From positions 1 to 12,293 of the forward strand of contig DASZOM010000025.1 of the NCBI GenBank assembly GCA_035550735.1: a stretch of 12,293 bases of DNA, written 5' to 3'. The stretch's first letter is position 1, and every line of letters starts with the position of its first letter. The notes under the pieces are model-generated. The model was given only the letters and a program-made list of their open reading frames with translations, was not told the DNA's origin and did not search any database. The position numbers and the translations under genes were made by a program. Source of the DNA: JANQRA01 sp035550735. Lineage in GTDB: Bacteria; Actinomycetota; Acidimicrobiia; Spongiisociales; ZC4RG35. Shown piece by piece: positions 1-7,070 of the stretch.

Positions 1-110
1 GGGAAGGGTGGTTCATGATGACCGGAATCGGTTCCCTCGGTCCGGGGTGTTGGGAGGTCACCGCCAGCTACGAGGGCGCCACCGTCAGCTACGTCTACGA
101 GCTCGATTAG
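1..110 (+). CDS. C-terminal fragment of an unidentified protein (5' end outside window)
   Basis: Reading in the frame that ends at the TAG at 108-110 gives about 35 residues ending in GCWEVTASYEGATVSYVYELD, with no stop back to the window edge. The G-C-W-E-V-T start followed by alternating hydrophobic residues looks like the last beta-strands of a small extracytoplasmic beta-sandwich. Similar GCWEVT-type C-termini occur in actinobacterial secreted or lipoproteins, but that is recollection, not a search result. The only ATG codons in this frame (15-20) lie inside what appears to be the domain, so they are unlikely starts. The gene runs convergently toward the small membrane gene on the minus strand, with 27 bp between stops. 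The fragment is too short to assign a function. Confidence 0.6.
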   Translation, partial: EGWFMMTGIGSLGPGCWEVTASYEGATVSYVYELD

Positions 111-137
111 CGGGAACCGGCCTCGAAGCGCCGTTGC

Positions 138-527
138 CTAACCGGTGCGGAAAGACCACTCGAAGCTGCCGGTGTCGGGCAGGCCGGTGGCCGTGTTCCA
201 GACGATGCTCACCGTGTGCTCGCCGGGCACCCATTCGTTGATGGTCGGGTGACTCGGGGAGGGCGACCACCGATAGACCCCGGTGCTCTCGACGAAGACG
301 GCGTCGGTCACCGGCCAGCCGTCGATGACGATGTCGACGACGTAGCCGTGCTCGAGGTCGATCTCCACGATGGCCTGGGAAGGCGCCAGATGGCCCGGTG
401 CCGGGGACACCTCTTCGACAGGGCCCGGCAGCTCGACGGTCTCGCCTTCGGGTGAGATGGCGATGCCGATCACGATCGCGGCGACCGCCACGAGGGCGAG
501 ACCGAGGTAGATCAATCGGTAGGGCAT
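138..527 (-). CDS. Small membrane-anchored protein with Ig-like extracytoplasmic domain, coupled to dapD
   Basis: This 129-aa protein has one N-terminal hydrophobic segment (about residues 5-24) after a short MPYR start, consistent with a signal anchor or uncleaved signal peptide. A Pro/Glu-rich linker follows (about 28-50), then a domain (about 52-128) rich in alternating beta-strand patterns, with W71, W87, W99, W110 and W124. The pattern PGEHTVSIVW...FEWSFRTG resembles bacterial Ig-like folds. I do not recognise a named family. Its ATG (527-525) overlaps the TGA of dapD by one base (TGATG on the minus strand) and no -10 hexamer precedes it, so it is probably translated by reinitiation from the dapD message. 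No catalytic motif is visible. Whether it has anything to do with lysine or cell-wall synthesis is unknown; the coupling only suggests co-expression. Confidence 0.8.
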   Translation of the reverse strand: MPYRLIYLGLALVAVAAIVIGIAISPEGETVELPGPVEEVSPAPGHLAPSQAIVEIDLEHGYVVDIVIDGWPVTDAVFVESTGVYRWSPSPSHPTINEWVPGEHTVSIVWNTATGLPDTGSFEWSFRTG

Positions 528-1432
528 CAGTTGTCGTGCAGTACCTGGTTGAGACCGCCCCAGGAGCCACTGCGGGCCAGCGCCTCCACCCGCCCGCTCA
601 CCGAGTTGCGGCGGAACAGCATGCCGTCGGCACCGGAGAGCTGGCGCCCCTTGACCTCCTCGCCGTCGGGAAGGGTGACGATGGTGCCGGCAGTCAGGTA
701 GAGCCCGGCTTCGACGATGCAGTCGTCGCCCAGGGAGATGCCGAGCCCCGAGTTGGCCCCGAGCAGGCAGTTGCGCCCGATGCTGATCACCTCGGCGCCG
801 CCACCGGACAAGGTGCCCATGATCGAGGCGCCGCCACCCACGTCCGAGCCGTCGCCGACTACCACGCCCGACGAGATCCGGCCCTCGACCATCGACTTGC
901 CAAGGGTGCCCGCGTTGAAGTTGACGAATCCCTCGTGCATGACCGTCGTCCCCTCACCGAGATAGGCGCCGAGACGAACCCGGTCACCATCGGCGATACG
1001 GACGCCCTGGGGCACGACGTAGTCGATCATCCGGGGGAACTTGTCCACCGACCTGACCGCCGGCGGCCGGCCTGCCTCGATCAGACGCAACTTGGCGTCG
1101 CCGAAGCCGTCGACGTCACAGGGCCCTTCGCTGGTCCACACGACGTTGTTGAGCACACCGAAGATTCCCTCGACGCTGACATCGTGGGGCTTGACCAGAC
1201 GGTGGGAGAGGAGATGGAGCCGGAGGTAGGCGTCGGCCGCGTCGGTGGGGGCGGCCGAGAGGTCGGCGATGATCGTCTCCACCGGCCGCGTCTCGACGCC
1301 ACGAGCGGGGTCGACCCCGGCGAGGGAGGACAGGTCGATCCCCTCGTCGCTGGGGTCGGGGTACCAGACGTCGAGCACCTTGTCACCTGCGAAAGTGGCC
1401 AGGCCCACGGCCTTGACGGAGTCGTTGATCAC
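527..1432 (-). CDS. dapD: 2,3,4,5-tetrahydropyridine-2,6-dicarboxylate N-succinyltransferase (DapD)
   Basis: DapD transfers succinyl from succinyl-CoA to tetrahydrodipicolinate, the first step of the succinylase branch to meso-diaminopimelate and lysine, in the cytoplasm. The 301-aa protein carries the features of the actinobacterial family. There is an alpha/beta N-terminal domain, then VDKFPRMIDYVVP (about 129-141), then left-handed beta-helix hexapeptide turns from about 143 to 255 (G-V-R-I-A-D, G-D-R-V-R-L-G, S-G-V-V-V-G, I-S-I-G, G-I-S-L-G). The segment MVEGRISSG holds E183, which corresponds to the proposed catalytic glutamate of the mycobacterial enzyme. The start is GTG at 1432-1430, chosen because a TAGCCT -10 hexamer sits exactly 9 bases upstream, predicting a leaderless message. 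Divergent dapE starts 41 bp away, which supports the assignment. The downstream membrane gene overlaps the stop by one base. Confidence 0.95.
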   Translation of the reverse strand: MINDSVKAVGLATFAGDKVLDVWYPDPSDEGIDLSSLAGVDPARGVETRPVETIIADLSAAPTDAADAYLRLHLLSHRLVKPHDVSVEGIFGVLNNVVWTSEGPCDVDGFGDAKLRLIEAGRPPAVRSVDKFPRMIDYVVPQGVRIADGDRVRLGAYLGEGTTVMHEGFVNFNAGTLGKSMVEGRISSGVVVGDGSDVGGGASIMGTLSGGGAEVISIGRNCLLGANSGLGISLGDDCIVEAGLYLTAGTIVTLPDGEEVKGRQLSGADGMLFRRNSVSGRVEALARSGSWGGLNQVLHDN

Positions 1433-1441
1433 TGCACCGGC

Positions 1442-1447
1442 AGGCTA
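1442..1447 (-). promoter_or_regulatory. Leaderless -10 element of dapD (TAGCCT)
   Basis: On the minus strand TAGCCT is followed by 9 bases and then the GTG start of dapD. This is the same geometry as seven other genes in the window. No convincing -35 hexamer is visible upstream. The element lies inside the 41-bp gap shared with dapE. Confidence 0.75.
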
Positions 1448-1458
1448 GTGACGCCTAC

Positions 1459-1464
1459 TACCTT
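1459..1464 (+). promoter_or_regulatory. Leaderless -10 element of dapE (TACCTT)
   Basis: TACCTT is followed by 9 bases and the GTG start of dapE, predicting transcription start at or next to the start codon. It lies only 11 bp from the opposing dapD -10 hexamer, so the two promoters must share upstream DNA. Confidence 0.75.
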
Positions 1465-1473
1465 GCCCACACC

Positions 1474-2514
1474 GTGACTACCACGCTCGCCGACACCCTC
1501 GCCTGGCTGGTCGACATCCCCTCCGAGACCGGGAACGAGGCAGGCATCCGCGATGCGTTGGCCGACCGTCTCTCCGCACACCCCACCCATGTGGTCAACC
1601 GCTCCCTGGTGGTCGGCGAGCCGGCTCCCGGCAAGGTGGTCCTCGCCGGGCACACGGACACCGTGCCGTTGCAGGGCCATGTCGGGGCCCGGGTGGAGGA
1701 TGGCAGGCTGCACGGGCTCGGGGCCACCGACATGAAAGGCGGGCTGGCGGTCATGGTCCATCTCGTCGAGGATCTGGGCACCGAGGACCTGGTCGGCGTC
1801 TTCTACGCCGGAGAAGAGGGCCCACTGTCGGGGAACGACCTCGGGCCCGTCCTGGACGCCCTTCCGGCGCTGCTCGACGCCGAGGCGGCGATCGTCATGG
1901 AGCCGACCAACCGCGAGGTGCATGCGGGGTGTCAGGGCTCGATCAACGCCCGTGTCGCATTCATCGGCGAGCCCGGCCATTCCGCCCGCCCCTGGCGCTC
2001 GGTCAATGCCGTCACCCGGGCCGGGCCTTTCCTCACCACTATGGACGGGCTCCAGCCCGAGCTCCATCCCATCGAGGGCCTCGAGTTCAAGGAGGTGATC
2101 TCGGTCACCAAGGCGGCGGGGGGAGTGGCCAACAACATCATCCCGGGACGGTTCGAGCTCAACGTCAACTATCGGTTCTCCCCCGACCGAACGATGGAGG
2201 CGGCGATCGACCGGCTCCGTGAGGTGTGCTCCGCAGCCGACGAGTTCGAGGTGGTCGATGCCGCCCCGGCGGCATATCCCGAGATCTCTCATCCTCTCTT
2301 CTCCACCCTCATCGAGAAGGCGGCGGCACCCGTCGCCCACAAGCAGGGATGGACCGACGTGGCCCAGTTCGCCGAGCGTGGGGTCCCGGCGATCAACTTC
2401 GGGCCCGGCGAGACCGCTCTGGCCCACAAGCCGGGGGAGTCGATCGACCTCTCCGATCTCGACTGGGCCTACCAGGTGTTGATCGAGACCCTCGGGGCAG
2501 GCCCGGCCGGCTGA
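1474..2514 (+). CDS. dapE: Succinyl-diaminopimelate desuccinylase (DapE), actinobacterial type
   Basis: DapE is an M20-family metalloenzyme that hydrolyses N-succinyl-LL-diaminopimelate to LL-diaminopimelate and succinate, two steps after DapD in the same branch. The 346-aa protein shows the full M20 signature. GHTDTVP gives metal ligand H60 and D62. GATDMKGGLA gives bridging D86. YAGEEG gives catalytic E114 and ligand E115. VMEPT gives E143. AHKPGE gives H318. HSARPW, in the lid/dimerisation domain, is also typical of the family. The start is GTG at 1474, fixed by TACCTT 9 bases upstream. Divergent pairing with dapD over 41 bp places two enzymes of one pathway under adjacent promoters. The permease gene starts 26 bp after the stop but has its own -10 element. 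An aminoacyl-amino-acid or acetylornithine deacetylase activity is the usual alternative in this family, but the dapD neighbour argues against it. Confidence 0.93.
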   Translation: MTTTLADTLAWLVDIPSETGNEAGIRDALADRLSAHPTHVVNRSLVVGEPAPGKVVLAGHTDTVPLQGHVGARVEDGRLHGLGATDMKGGLAVMVHLVEDLGTEDLVGVFYAGEEGPLSGNDLGPVLDALPALLDAEAAIVMEPTNREVHAGCQGSINARVAFIGEPGHSARPWRSVNAVTRAGPFLTTMDGLQPELHPIEGLEFKEVISVTKAAGGVANNIIPGRFELNVNYRFSPDRTMEAAIDRLREVCSAADEFEVVDAAPAAYPEISHPLFSTLIEKAAAPVAHKQGWTDVAQFAERGVPAINFGPGETALAHKPGESIDLSDLDWAYQVLIETLGAGPAG

Positions 2515-2526
2515 GGGCTCTTCCCT

Positions 2527-2532
2527 TACACT
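2527..2532 (+). promoter_or_regulatory. Leaderless -10 element of the MFS permease gene (TACACT)
   Basis: TACACT lies 8 bases before the ATG at 2541, in the 26-bp gap after dapE. It decides the start codon, because the reading frame is open far upstream into dapE. No Shine-Dalgarno sequence is visible. Confidence 0.75.
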
Positions 2533-2540
2533 CCCCGCCG

Positions 2541-3749
2541 ATGGCGACCCGGCTCGGAGCCAACTTCGACAAGCTCTCGCTGGCAGCCGGTATCTCCAAC
2601 ATCGGCGACGGGGTGACCGGCGCCGCTTTCCCCTTGCTGGTGGCGACCCTCACCAGGGATCCTCTCCTGGTGTCCGGCGCCACCCTGGCCGGCCGGCTTC
2701 CCTGGTTCCTCCTCGCACTCGTCTCCGGTGCTCTGGTGGACCGTCTCGACCGGCGTCGGGTGATGGTTCTCACCGACGCGATGCGGGCGGTGGGCGTCGG
2801 GCTGCTCGCATGGGGGGTAGCCACGGAAGAGGTCGGGCTGGTGGCGGCATACGCGGTGGCCTTCGCCCTGGGGGTGGCCGAGACCTTTTTCGACACCTCT
2901 GCCGAGGCGTTCACACCGAAGCTGGTGGGCTCTGAGCAGCTCTCCGCCGCCAACGGGCGGCTCCAAGGGCTGGAATGGGTGGGCGGGTCGTTCGTGGGCC
3001 CTCCGATCGGAGCAGCACTGTTCGCGCTGGCGGGAGCGCTCCCGTTCTTCCTCGACTCGGTGTCGTTCGCCCTGGCCGCAGTGCTCGTCACCGCCATTCC
3101 GGGGACCTTCCGCAGCGAGCGGAGCGAGCCGACCACGATCCGCTCCGATATCGCCGAGGGGATTCGCTGGCTGTGGAGTCAGAGGGTGCTGCGCACGCTC
3201 GCCCTGATGGCGGGGGTCACCAACTTCTTCACCTTCGGGATCATCAGCATCTTCGTCCTCTACGCACAGGACGTGTTGCAGCTGCCAGATGCGCTCTTCG
3301 GGGTCCTCCTCGCCTCATTGGGTGTCGGTGGCCTGCTCGGTGCCATGGTGGCGCCCCGTCTCGTGGCCCGAATCGGGCCCGGGAGCACGCTGCGGACGGC
3401 GGTGGGGATCCAGGTATTCGCCACCACCCTCTTCGCCCTCATCTCCAACCCGTGGATCGCCGGGGGCCTCATGGCGCTGTTCGGCTTCCTGATCACCGCA
3501 TGGAACACGGTCTCGATCTCGCTCCGCCAGGGTCTGACACCCGACAGGATGCGGGGGCGGGTGGCAGGGGCCAGCCGGCTGCTCGCATTCGGTACTCAGC
3601 CTCTCGGCGCCCTGGTCGGAGGCGTGATCGCCAGCCTCCTCGGGTTGCGAGGCCCGTTTGCCGTGGCGGCAGTGGCCTTCGCCGCGATGCTCGCCACTAC
3701 CTGGAGGATCACCGCCAACCGGTCGATCGAGGAGGCTCGGGCGAGCTAG
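2541..3749 (+). CDS. Major facilitator superfamily permease, MFS_3/EntS-like exporter
   Basis: This 402-aa polytopic membrane protein has about 12 hydrophobic segments in two halves separated by a hydrophilic stretch (about residues 190-212, with FRSERSEPTTIRSD). The loop after the second segment has an MFS motif-A-like sequence, GALVDRLDRRR (residues 63-73). The next part (GVAETFFDTSAEAFTPKLV...LSAANGRLQGLEWVGGSFVGPPIG) is typical of the branch containing enterobactin exporter EntS and macrolide-efflux proteins. It most likely uses the proton gradient to export a small molecule, but the substrate cannot be told from sequence. The start is ATG at 2541, set by TACACT 8 bases upstream. The position after dapE is probably not functional, because the gene has its own promoter. 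A 30-bp gap containing the gatC -10 element separates it from gatC. Confidence 0.88.
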   Translation: MATRLGANFDKLSLAAGISNIGDGVTGAAFPLLVATLTRDPLLVSGATLAGRLPWFLLALVSGALVDRLDRRRVMVLTDAMRAVGVGLLAWGVATEEVGLVAAYAVAFALGVAETFFDTSAEAFTPKLVGSEQLSAANGRLQGLEWVGGSFVGPPIGAALFALAGALPFFLDSVSFALAAVLVTAIPGTFRSERSEPTTIRSDIAEGIRWLWSQRVLRTLALMAGVTNFFTFGIISIFVLYAQDVLQLPDALFGVLLASLGVGGLLGAMVAPRLVARIGPGSTLRTAVGIQVFATTLFALISNPWIAGGLMALFGFLITAWNTVSISLRQGLTPDRMRGRVAGASRLLAFGTQPLGALVGGVIASLLGLRGPFAVAAVAFAAMLATTWRITANRSIEEARAS

Positions 3750-3779
3750 GCCGTCTCCTGAGTCCGTCGGCCGGGTTCC

Positions 3780-3785
3780 TACACT
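3780..3785 (+). promoter_or_regulatory. Leaderless -10 element of the gatCAB operon (TACACT)
   Basis: TACACT, the same hexamer as for the upstream permease, lies 10 bases before the gatC ATG. gatA and gatB have no such element, so this probably drives the whole three-gene operon. Confidence 0.75.
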
Positions 3786-3795
3786 CGACCCCGCC

Positions 3796-4089
3796 ATGCC
3801 CATCGACATCGACATTGCCCATGTTGCGCGTCTCGCCCGGCTCGACCTCGACGACCAGGAGCTGGAGACCTACCGGGCGCAGCTGGCGGCGATCCTCGAT
3901 CACGCCGCCCGGGTGCAGTCACTCGAGGGCGAGGCTCATGTCGAGTCGGCTCATCCGCTCGGCCTGGTCAATGCATTCCGTGACGACGTGGTGACCCGGT
4001 CACTCGATCGTGAGGAGGTGCTCGCCCAGGCTCCGGAGGCCAGGGATGGGTTCTTCGTCGCCCCGCCCGCCCTGGAAGCGGAGAAGTGA
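3796..4089 (+). CDS. gatC: Asp-tRNA(Asn)/Glu-tRNA(Gln) amidotransferase subunit C (GatC)
   Basis: GatC is the small subunit that wraps around the GatA-GatB interface and stabilises the amidotransferase. The 97-aa length is normal for the family. The N-terminal helix IAHVARLARLDLDDQELETYRAQLAAILDHAARVQSLE (about residues 7-44) matches the conserved HVAKLARL...QLxxIL pattern. The C-terminal part (about 60-90) has the R-D-D-V segment followed by APEARDGFFVAPPALE, the usual end of GatC (residues FF.VP..LE). The frame is open upstream into the permease gene, but homology and the TACACT element place the start at ATG 3796. gatA begins 10 bp after the stop, so the genes form an operon. Confidence 0.93.
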   Translation: MPIDIDIAHVARLARLDLDDQELETYRAQLAAILDHAARVQSLEGEAHVESAHPLGLVNAFRDDVVTRSLDREEVLAQAPEARDGFFVAPPALEAEK

Positions 4090-4099
4090 TCGTCACGAC

Positions 4100-5569
4100 A
4101 TGACGCTCAGCGACCTCACCCTGACCGAAGCCGGAGCCCTGCTCCGCTCCGGCCAGACCAGCGCCGTCGAGCTGCTCGACGCTGTCCTCGACCGGGCGCA
4201 CCGGACGGAGGCTCAGCTCCACGCCTATCTCACCATCGATCGTGAAGGGGCGGCGGCGGCAGCCGCGGCCGCCGATGCCGATCTGAGCGCGGGCCGCGAC
4301 CGAGGCCCGCTGCACGGGATACCGATCGCCCTCAAGGACAACATGTGCACCAGGGGCGTGGAGACCACCGCTGCCTCCCAGATCCTGGCGGGCTACCGGC
4401 CCCCCTATGACGCGACCGTGGTGAGCCGGCTTCGTGAGGGCGGGGCGGTGATCGTGGGGAAGACCAATCTCGACGAGTTCGCCATGGGGTCGTCCACGGA
4501 GAACTCGGCCTACGGCTCCTCGTACAACCCGTGGGACATCAGTCGTGTCCCCGGTGGCTCGTCCGGGGGCTCCGCAGCCGCGGTGGCAGCCGGCTCGGCC
4601 CTGGTGGCCCTGGGCTCCGACACCGGGGGGTCGATCCGCCAGCCGGCGGCGCTGAGCGGCATCGTCGGGCTCAAGCCCACTTACGGGACGGTGAGTCGTT
4701 ACGGCCTCATCGCCTTCGCCTCGTCGCTCGACCAGATCGGGCCTCTGGCGCGCAGTGTCACCGACGCCGCCCACACACTCGGGGTGATCTGGGGCCACGA
4801 CCCGCTCGATGCCACGTCATACGTCGGGAGCTACCCGGATCTCATCTCCGACCTGGACAAGGGCGTCGCCGGGTTGAGGGTCGGTGTGGTCTCGGAGCTG
4901 GCCGGCGAGGGCTACGAGCCGGCTGTGGAAGCGTCGGTCTCGGCGATGGTCGAGCGTCTCGCCGATGCGGGAGCAAACGTGGTCGAGGTCTCTCTCCCCA
5001 GCTTCGACATCGCCCTCTCGGCGTACTACCTGATCGCCCCGGCCGAGGCTTCGGCCAACCTGGCCCGCTTCGACGGCATCCGCTACGGCCACCGTGCACC
5101 GGGATCGTCGACGGAGGCCTTGATGGCGCGGACCCGGGCCGAGGGGTTCGGGCCCGAGGTCACCAGGCGGATCCTGCTCGGCACGTACGCCCTGTCCGCC
5201 GGGTACTACGACGCCTTCTACGGGCAGGCACAGAAGGTCCGGGCGGCGATCCGTGCCGATTTCGCCACGGCCTACGAGCAGGTGGACGTGTTGGTCTCAC
5301 CGACCAGCCCTACCGTGGCCTTCCCGGCCGGTGAGCGGGTCGATGACCCGCTGGCCATGTACCTGTCGGACATCTGCACCATTCCCTGCAACCTGTCCGG
5401 TGACCCGGCCATCTCGGTGCCCATCGCACTCGACGACCAGGGGCTTCCCATCGGGTTCCAGGTGATGGCACCCGCCCTCGGCGAGCCCACCATGTTCCGT
5501 GTCGCCGCCGAGGTCGAGCGGCTCGCCGGGTTCACGGCCAGAGCCGAGCCCGCCGAGGTGGCGCAATGA
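4100..5569 (+). CDS. gatA: Asp-tRNA(Asn)/Glu-tRNA(Gln) amidotransferase subunit A (GatA)
   Basis: GatA is the glutaminase subunit. It frees ammonia from glutamine (or asparagine) and passes it through a channel to GatB. The 489-aa protein has the amidase-signature fold with the Ser-cisSer-Lys triad: K79 in IALKDN, S154 in PGGSSGGS and nucleophile S178 in GSDTGGSIRQPA. These positions equal those of well-studied bacterial GatA proteins, supporting ATG 4100 as the start. A run of alanines with an acidic end (about residues 51-61) is a short low-complexity expansion in a surface region. The gene starts 10 bp after gatC with no -10 hexamer of its own and only a weak, distant purine stretch upstream, so it is read from the gatC transcript. 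Its stop overlaps the gatB start by 4 bp (ATGA). Confidence 0.96.
   Translation: MTLSDLTLTEAGALLRSGQTSAVELLDAVLDRAHRTEAQLHAYLTIDREGAAAAAAAADADLSAGRDRGPLHGIPIALKDNMCTRGVETTAASQILAGYRPPYDATVVSRLREGGAVIVGKTNLDEFAMGSSTENSAYGSSYNPWDISRVPGGSSGGSAAAVAAGSALVALGSDTGGSIRQPAALSGIVGLKPTYGTVSRYGLIAFASSLDQIGPLARSVTDAAHTLGVIWGHDPLDATSYVGSYPDLISDLDKGVAGLRVGVVSELAGEGYEPAVEASVSAMVERLADAGANVVEVSLPSFDIALSAYYLIAPAEASANLARFDGIRYGHRAPGSSTEALMARTRAEGFGPEVTRRILLGTYALSAGYYDAFYGQAQKVRAAIRADFATAYEQVDVLVSPTSPTVAFPAGERVDDPLAMYLSDICTIPCNLSGDPAISVPIALDDQGLPIGFQVMAPALGEPTMFRVAAEVERLAGFTARAEPAEVAQ
5555..5560 (+). promoter_or_regulatory. Shine-Dalgarno sequence of gatB (GAGGTG)
   Basis: GAGGTG lies 5 bases before the gatB ATG, within the end of gatA. 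It is one of few clear ribosome-binding sites in the window. It marks gatB as a leadered internal operon gene, in contrast to the leaderless first genes. Confidence 0.55.
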
Positions 5570-7014
5570 GCTGGGAGGCGGTGATCGGCATCGAGGTCCA
5601 TGTCGAGCTGGCAACCGAGTCCAAGATGTTCTGCGGCTGCGCCGTCACCTTCGGGTCCGAGCCAAACACCAGCACGTGCCCGGTCTGTCTCGGTCTCCCC
5701 GGGGCGCTCCCGGTCACCAACCGGAAGGCCATCGAGTGGATCATCGCGATCGGGCTCGCCCTCAACTGCGAGGTCTCCGAGCGGTCGGTTTTCCATCGCA
5801 AGAACTACTTCTATGCCGACCTGCCCAAGAACTACCAGATCTCCCAATTCGACGTGCCGGTGTGTCACGACGGGTTCCTCGACGTCGTGGTCGGGGACGA
5901 GACGAGGAGGGTGGGCATCGAGCGCGCCCACATGGAGGAGGACACCGGGAAGTCCACCCACGTCGGGCAGGGAGGACGGATCCACGCCGCCGAGTCGACC
6001 CTGCTCGACTTCAACCGGTCCGGGGTTCCCCTGGTCGAGATCGTGTCCCGCCCGGACATCCGCAGCGCTGCCGAGGCCCGCGCCTACGCCCAGGAGCTTC
6101 GGGGGGTGGTTTCCGAGCTGGGTGTGTCCGACGCCAGGCTCGAGGAGGGGTCGATCCGCTTCGACGCCAACGTCTCTGTGCGGCCCGAGGGAGCGACCGA
6201 GCTCGGGGTCAAAGTCGAGATCAAGAACATGAACTCGTTCCGCTCCCTGGAAAGGGCGGTCGACTACGAGATCGAACGTCAGGTCGCCGTGCTCGAGGAC
6301 GGTGGCGCCCTGATCCAGGAGACCCGGCATTGGGACGAGGACGCCGGGATGACCCATTCCATGCGGGGCAAGGAGGGATCCTCCGACTATCGCTATTTCA
6401 CCGAGCCGGATCTTCCCCCCATGGTCCTCGACCGCTCCTGGGTGGGGGAGATCGGATCGGGTCTCCCCGAGCTCCCGGCGCAGCGTCGACAGCGGTACGT
6501 CTCAGCCGGGCTCGACCACGGGCTGGCGGGGGTCCTCTCCGACTCTCCCTCGTCGTTGCGGGCGATCTTCGACGAGGCGGTCGAGGCAGGAGCGCCTCCC
6601 CGGGCGGCCGCCAACTGGCTGACCGGGGAGGTGACCGGGTGGCTGCGTCGTGAGGGCGTCGACGCAGACGCCATCCGGCTGAACGGGTCGCAACTGGCCG
6701 AGCTGGTGGCCCTGGTCGAGGAGGGGACCGTCTCGGCGACCGCCGCCAAGGACGTCCTCGGGGGTGTCATGGCCGGGGAGGGAGATCCCCGACAGGTGGC
6801 GGAGAGCCGTGACCTGGTCCAGATATCGGATTCCTCCGCCCTGGGCTCGCTGGTGGACGACGTGATCACGGCCAACCCGGACGCCGTGGCCCGCTTCCGG
6901 GCAGGTGAGGACAAGGTGACCGGCTTCCTGGTCGGCCAGGTCATGCGAGCCACCCAAGGCAAGGCAGACCCCAAACTCGTCAACCAACTCCTTGCCGAGA
7001 AGCTGTCCCCCTGA
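5566..7014 (+). CDS. gatB: Asp-tRNA(Asn)/Glu-tRNA(Gln) amidotransferase subunit B (GatB)
   Basis: GatB binds the misacylated tRNA, phosphorylates the Glu or Asp side chain with ATP and amidates it with ammonia from GatA. The 482-aa length is normal. The N-terminus IGIEVHVEL is diagnostic. A zinc site is formed by C23 and C25 (FCGC) with C38 and C41 (CPVC). Conserved cradle-domain segments follow: HRKNYFYADLPKNYQISQ, RAHMEEDTGKS, LLDFNRSGVPLVEIVS, GSIRFDANVSVRP, VEIKNMNSFRSLERA and KEGSSDYRYFTEPDLPP. The C-terminal part (about 330-482) is the helical GatB/YqeY tRNA-binding domain, ending in GKADPKLVNQLLAEKL. Translation is coupled to gatA through the ATGA overlap plus a GAGGTG Shine-Dalgarno sequence. 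The cell probably makes Gln-tRNA and/or Asn-tRNA indirectly; which one cannot be told here. Confidence 0.97.
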   Translation: MSWEAVIGIEVHVELATESKMFCGCAVTFGSEPNTSTCPVCLGLPGALPVTNRKAIEWIIAIGLALNCEVSERSVFHRKNYFYADLPKNYQISQFDVPVCHDGFLDVVVGDETRRVGIERAHMEEDTGKSTHVGQGGRIHAAESTLLDFNRSGVPLVEIVSRPDIRSAAEARAYAQELRGVVSELGVSDARLEEGSIRFDANVSVRPEGATELGVKVEIKNMNSFRSLERAVDYEIERQVAVLEDGGALIQETRHWDEDAGMTHSMRGKEGSSDYRYFTEPDLPPMVLDRSWVGEIGSGLPELPAQRRQRYVSAGLDHGLAGVLSDSPSSLRAIFDEAVEAGAPPRAAANWLTGEVTGWLRREGVDADAIRLNGSQLAELVALVEEGTVSATAAKDVLGGVMAGEGDPRQVAESRDLVQISDSSALGSLVDDVITANPDAVARFRAGEDKVTGFLVGQVMRATQGKADPKLVNQLLAEKLSP

Positions 7015-7063
7015 GCGGACCCCGGGTTCCTCACGCCGGATATGGCGCCAAAAGGCTCAGCTT
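7015..7063 (-). repeat. Left inverted copy of a ~49-bp intergenic palindromic repeat
   Basis: Read on the minus strand, this stretch matches 7611-7659 at 40 of 49 positions without gaps. The best conserved parts are CTGAGC, TGGCGCC and AGGAACCCGGGGT. It fills almost the entire 56-bp gap between the convergent stops of gatB and the 162-aa membrane-protein gene, starting on the base after the gatB stop. It can form a short CGCC/GGCG hairpin (7034-7047) followed by CCAAAA, so it may also help end transcription, but it lacks a proper T-run. Confidence 0.75.
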
Positions 7064-7070
7064 CGCCGAT

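Noticed and set aside
1429..2427. Open frame of about 330 codons antisense to dapE
   Set aside because: dapE has every M20 metal ligand in order. The antisense product shows no recognisable motif and has no placed promoter.
3762..3785. Fourth copy of the palindromic repeat (CCGGGTTCCT before gatC)
   Set aside because: Only about ten bases match, without the GGCGCC palindrome or the second dyad half. Chance similarity in GC-rich DNA is enough.
7034..7053. Intrinsic terminator between gatB and the convergent gene
   Set aside because: The hairpin has only four GC pairs around six loop bases and is followed by CCAAAA, not a T-run. A terminator role is possible but not supported well enough to list.
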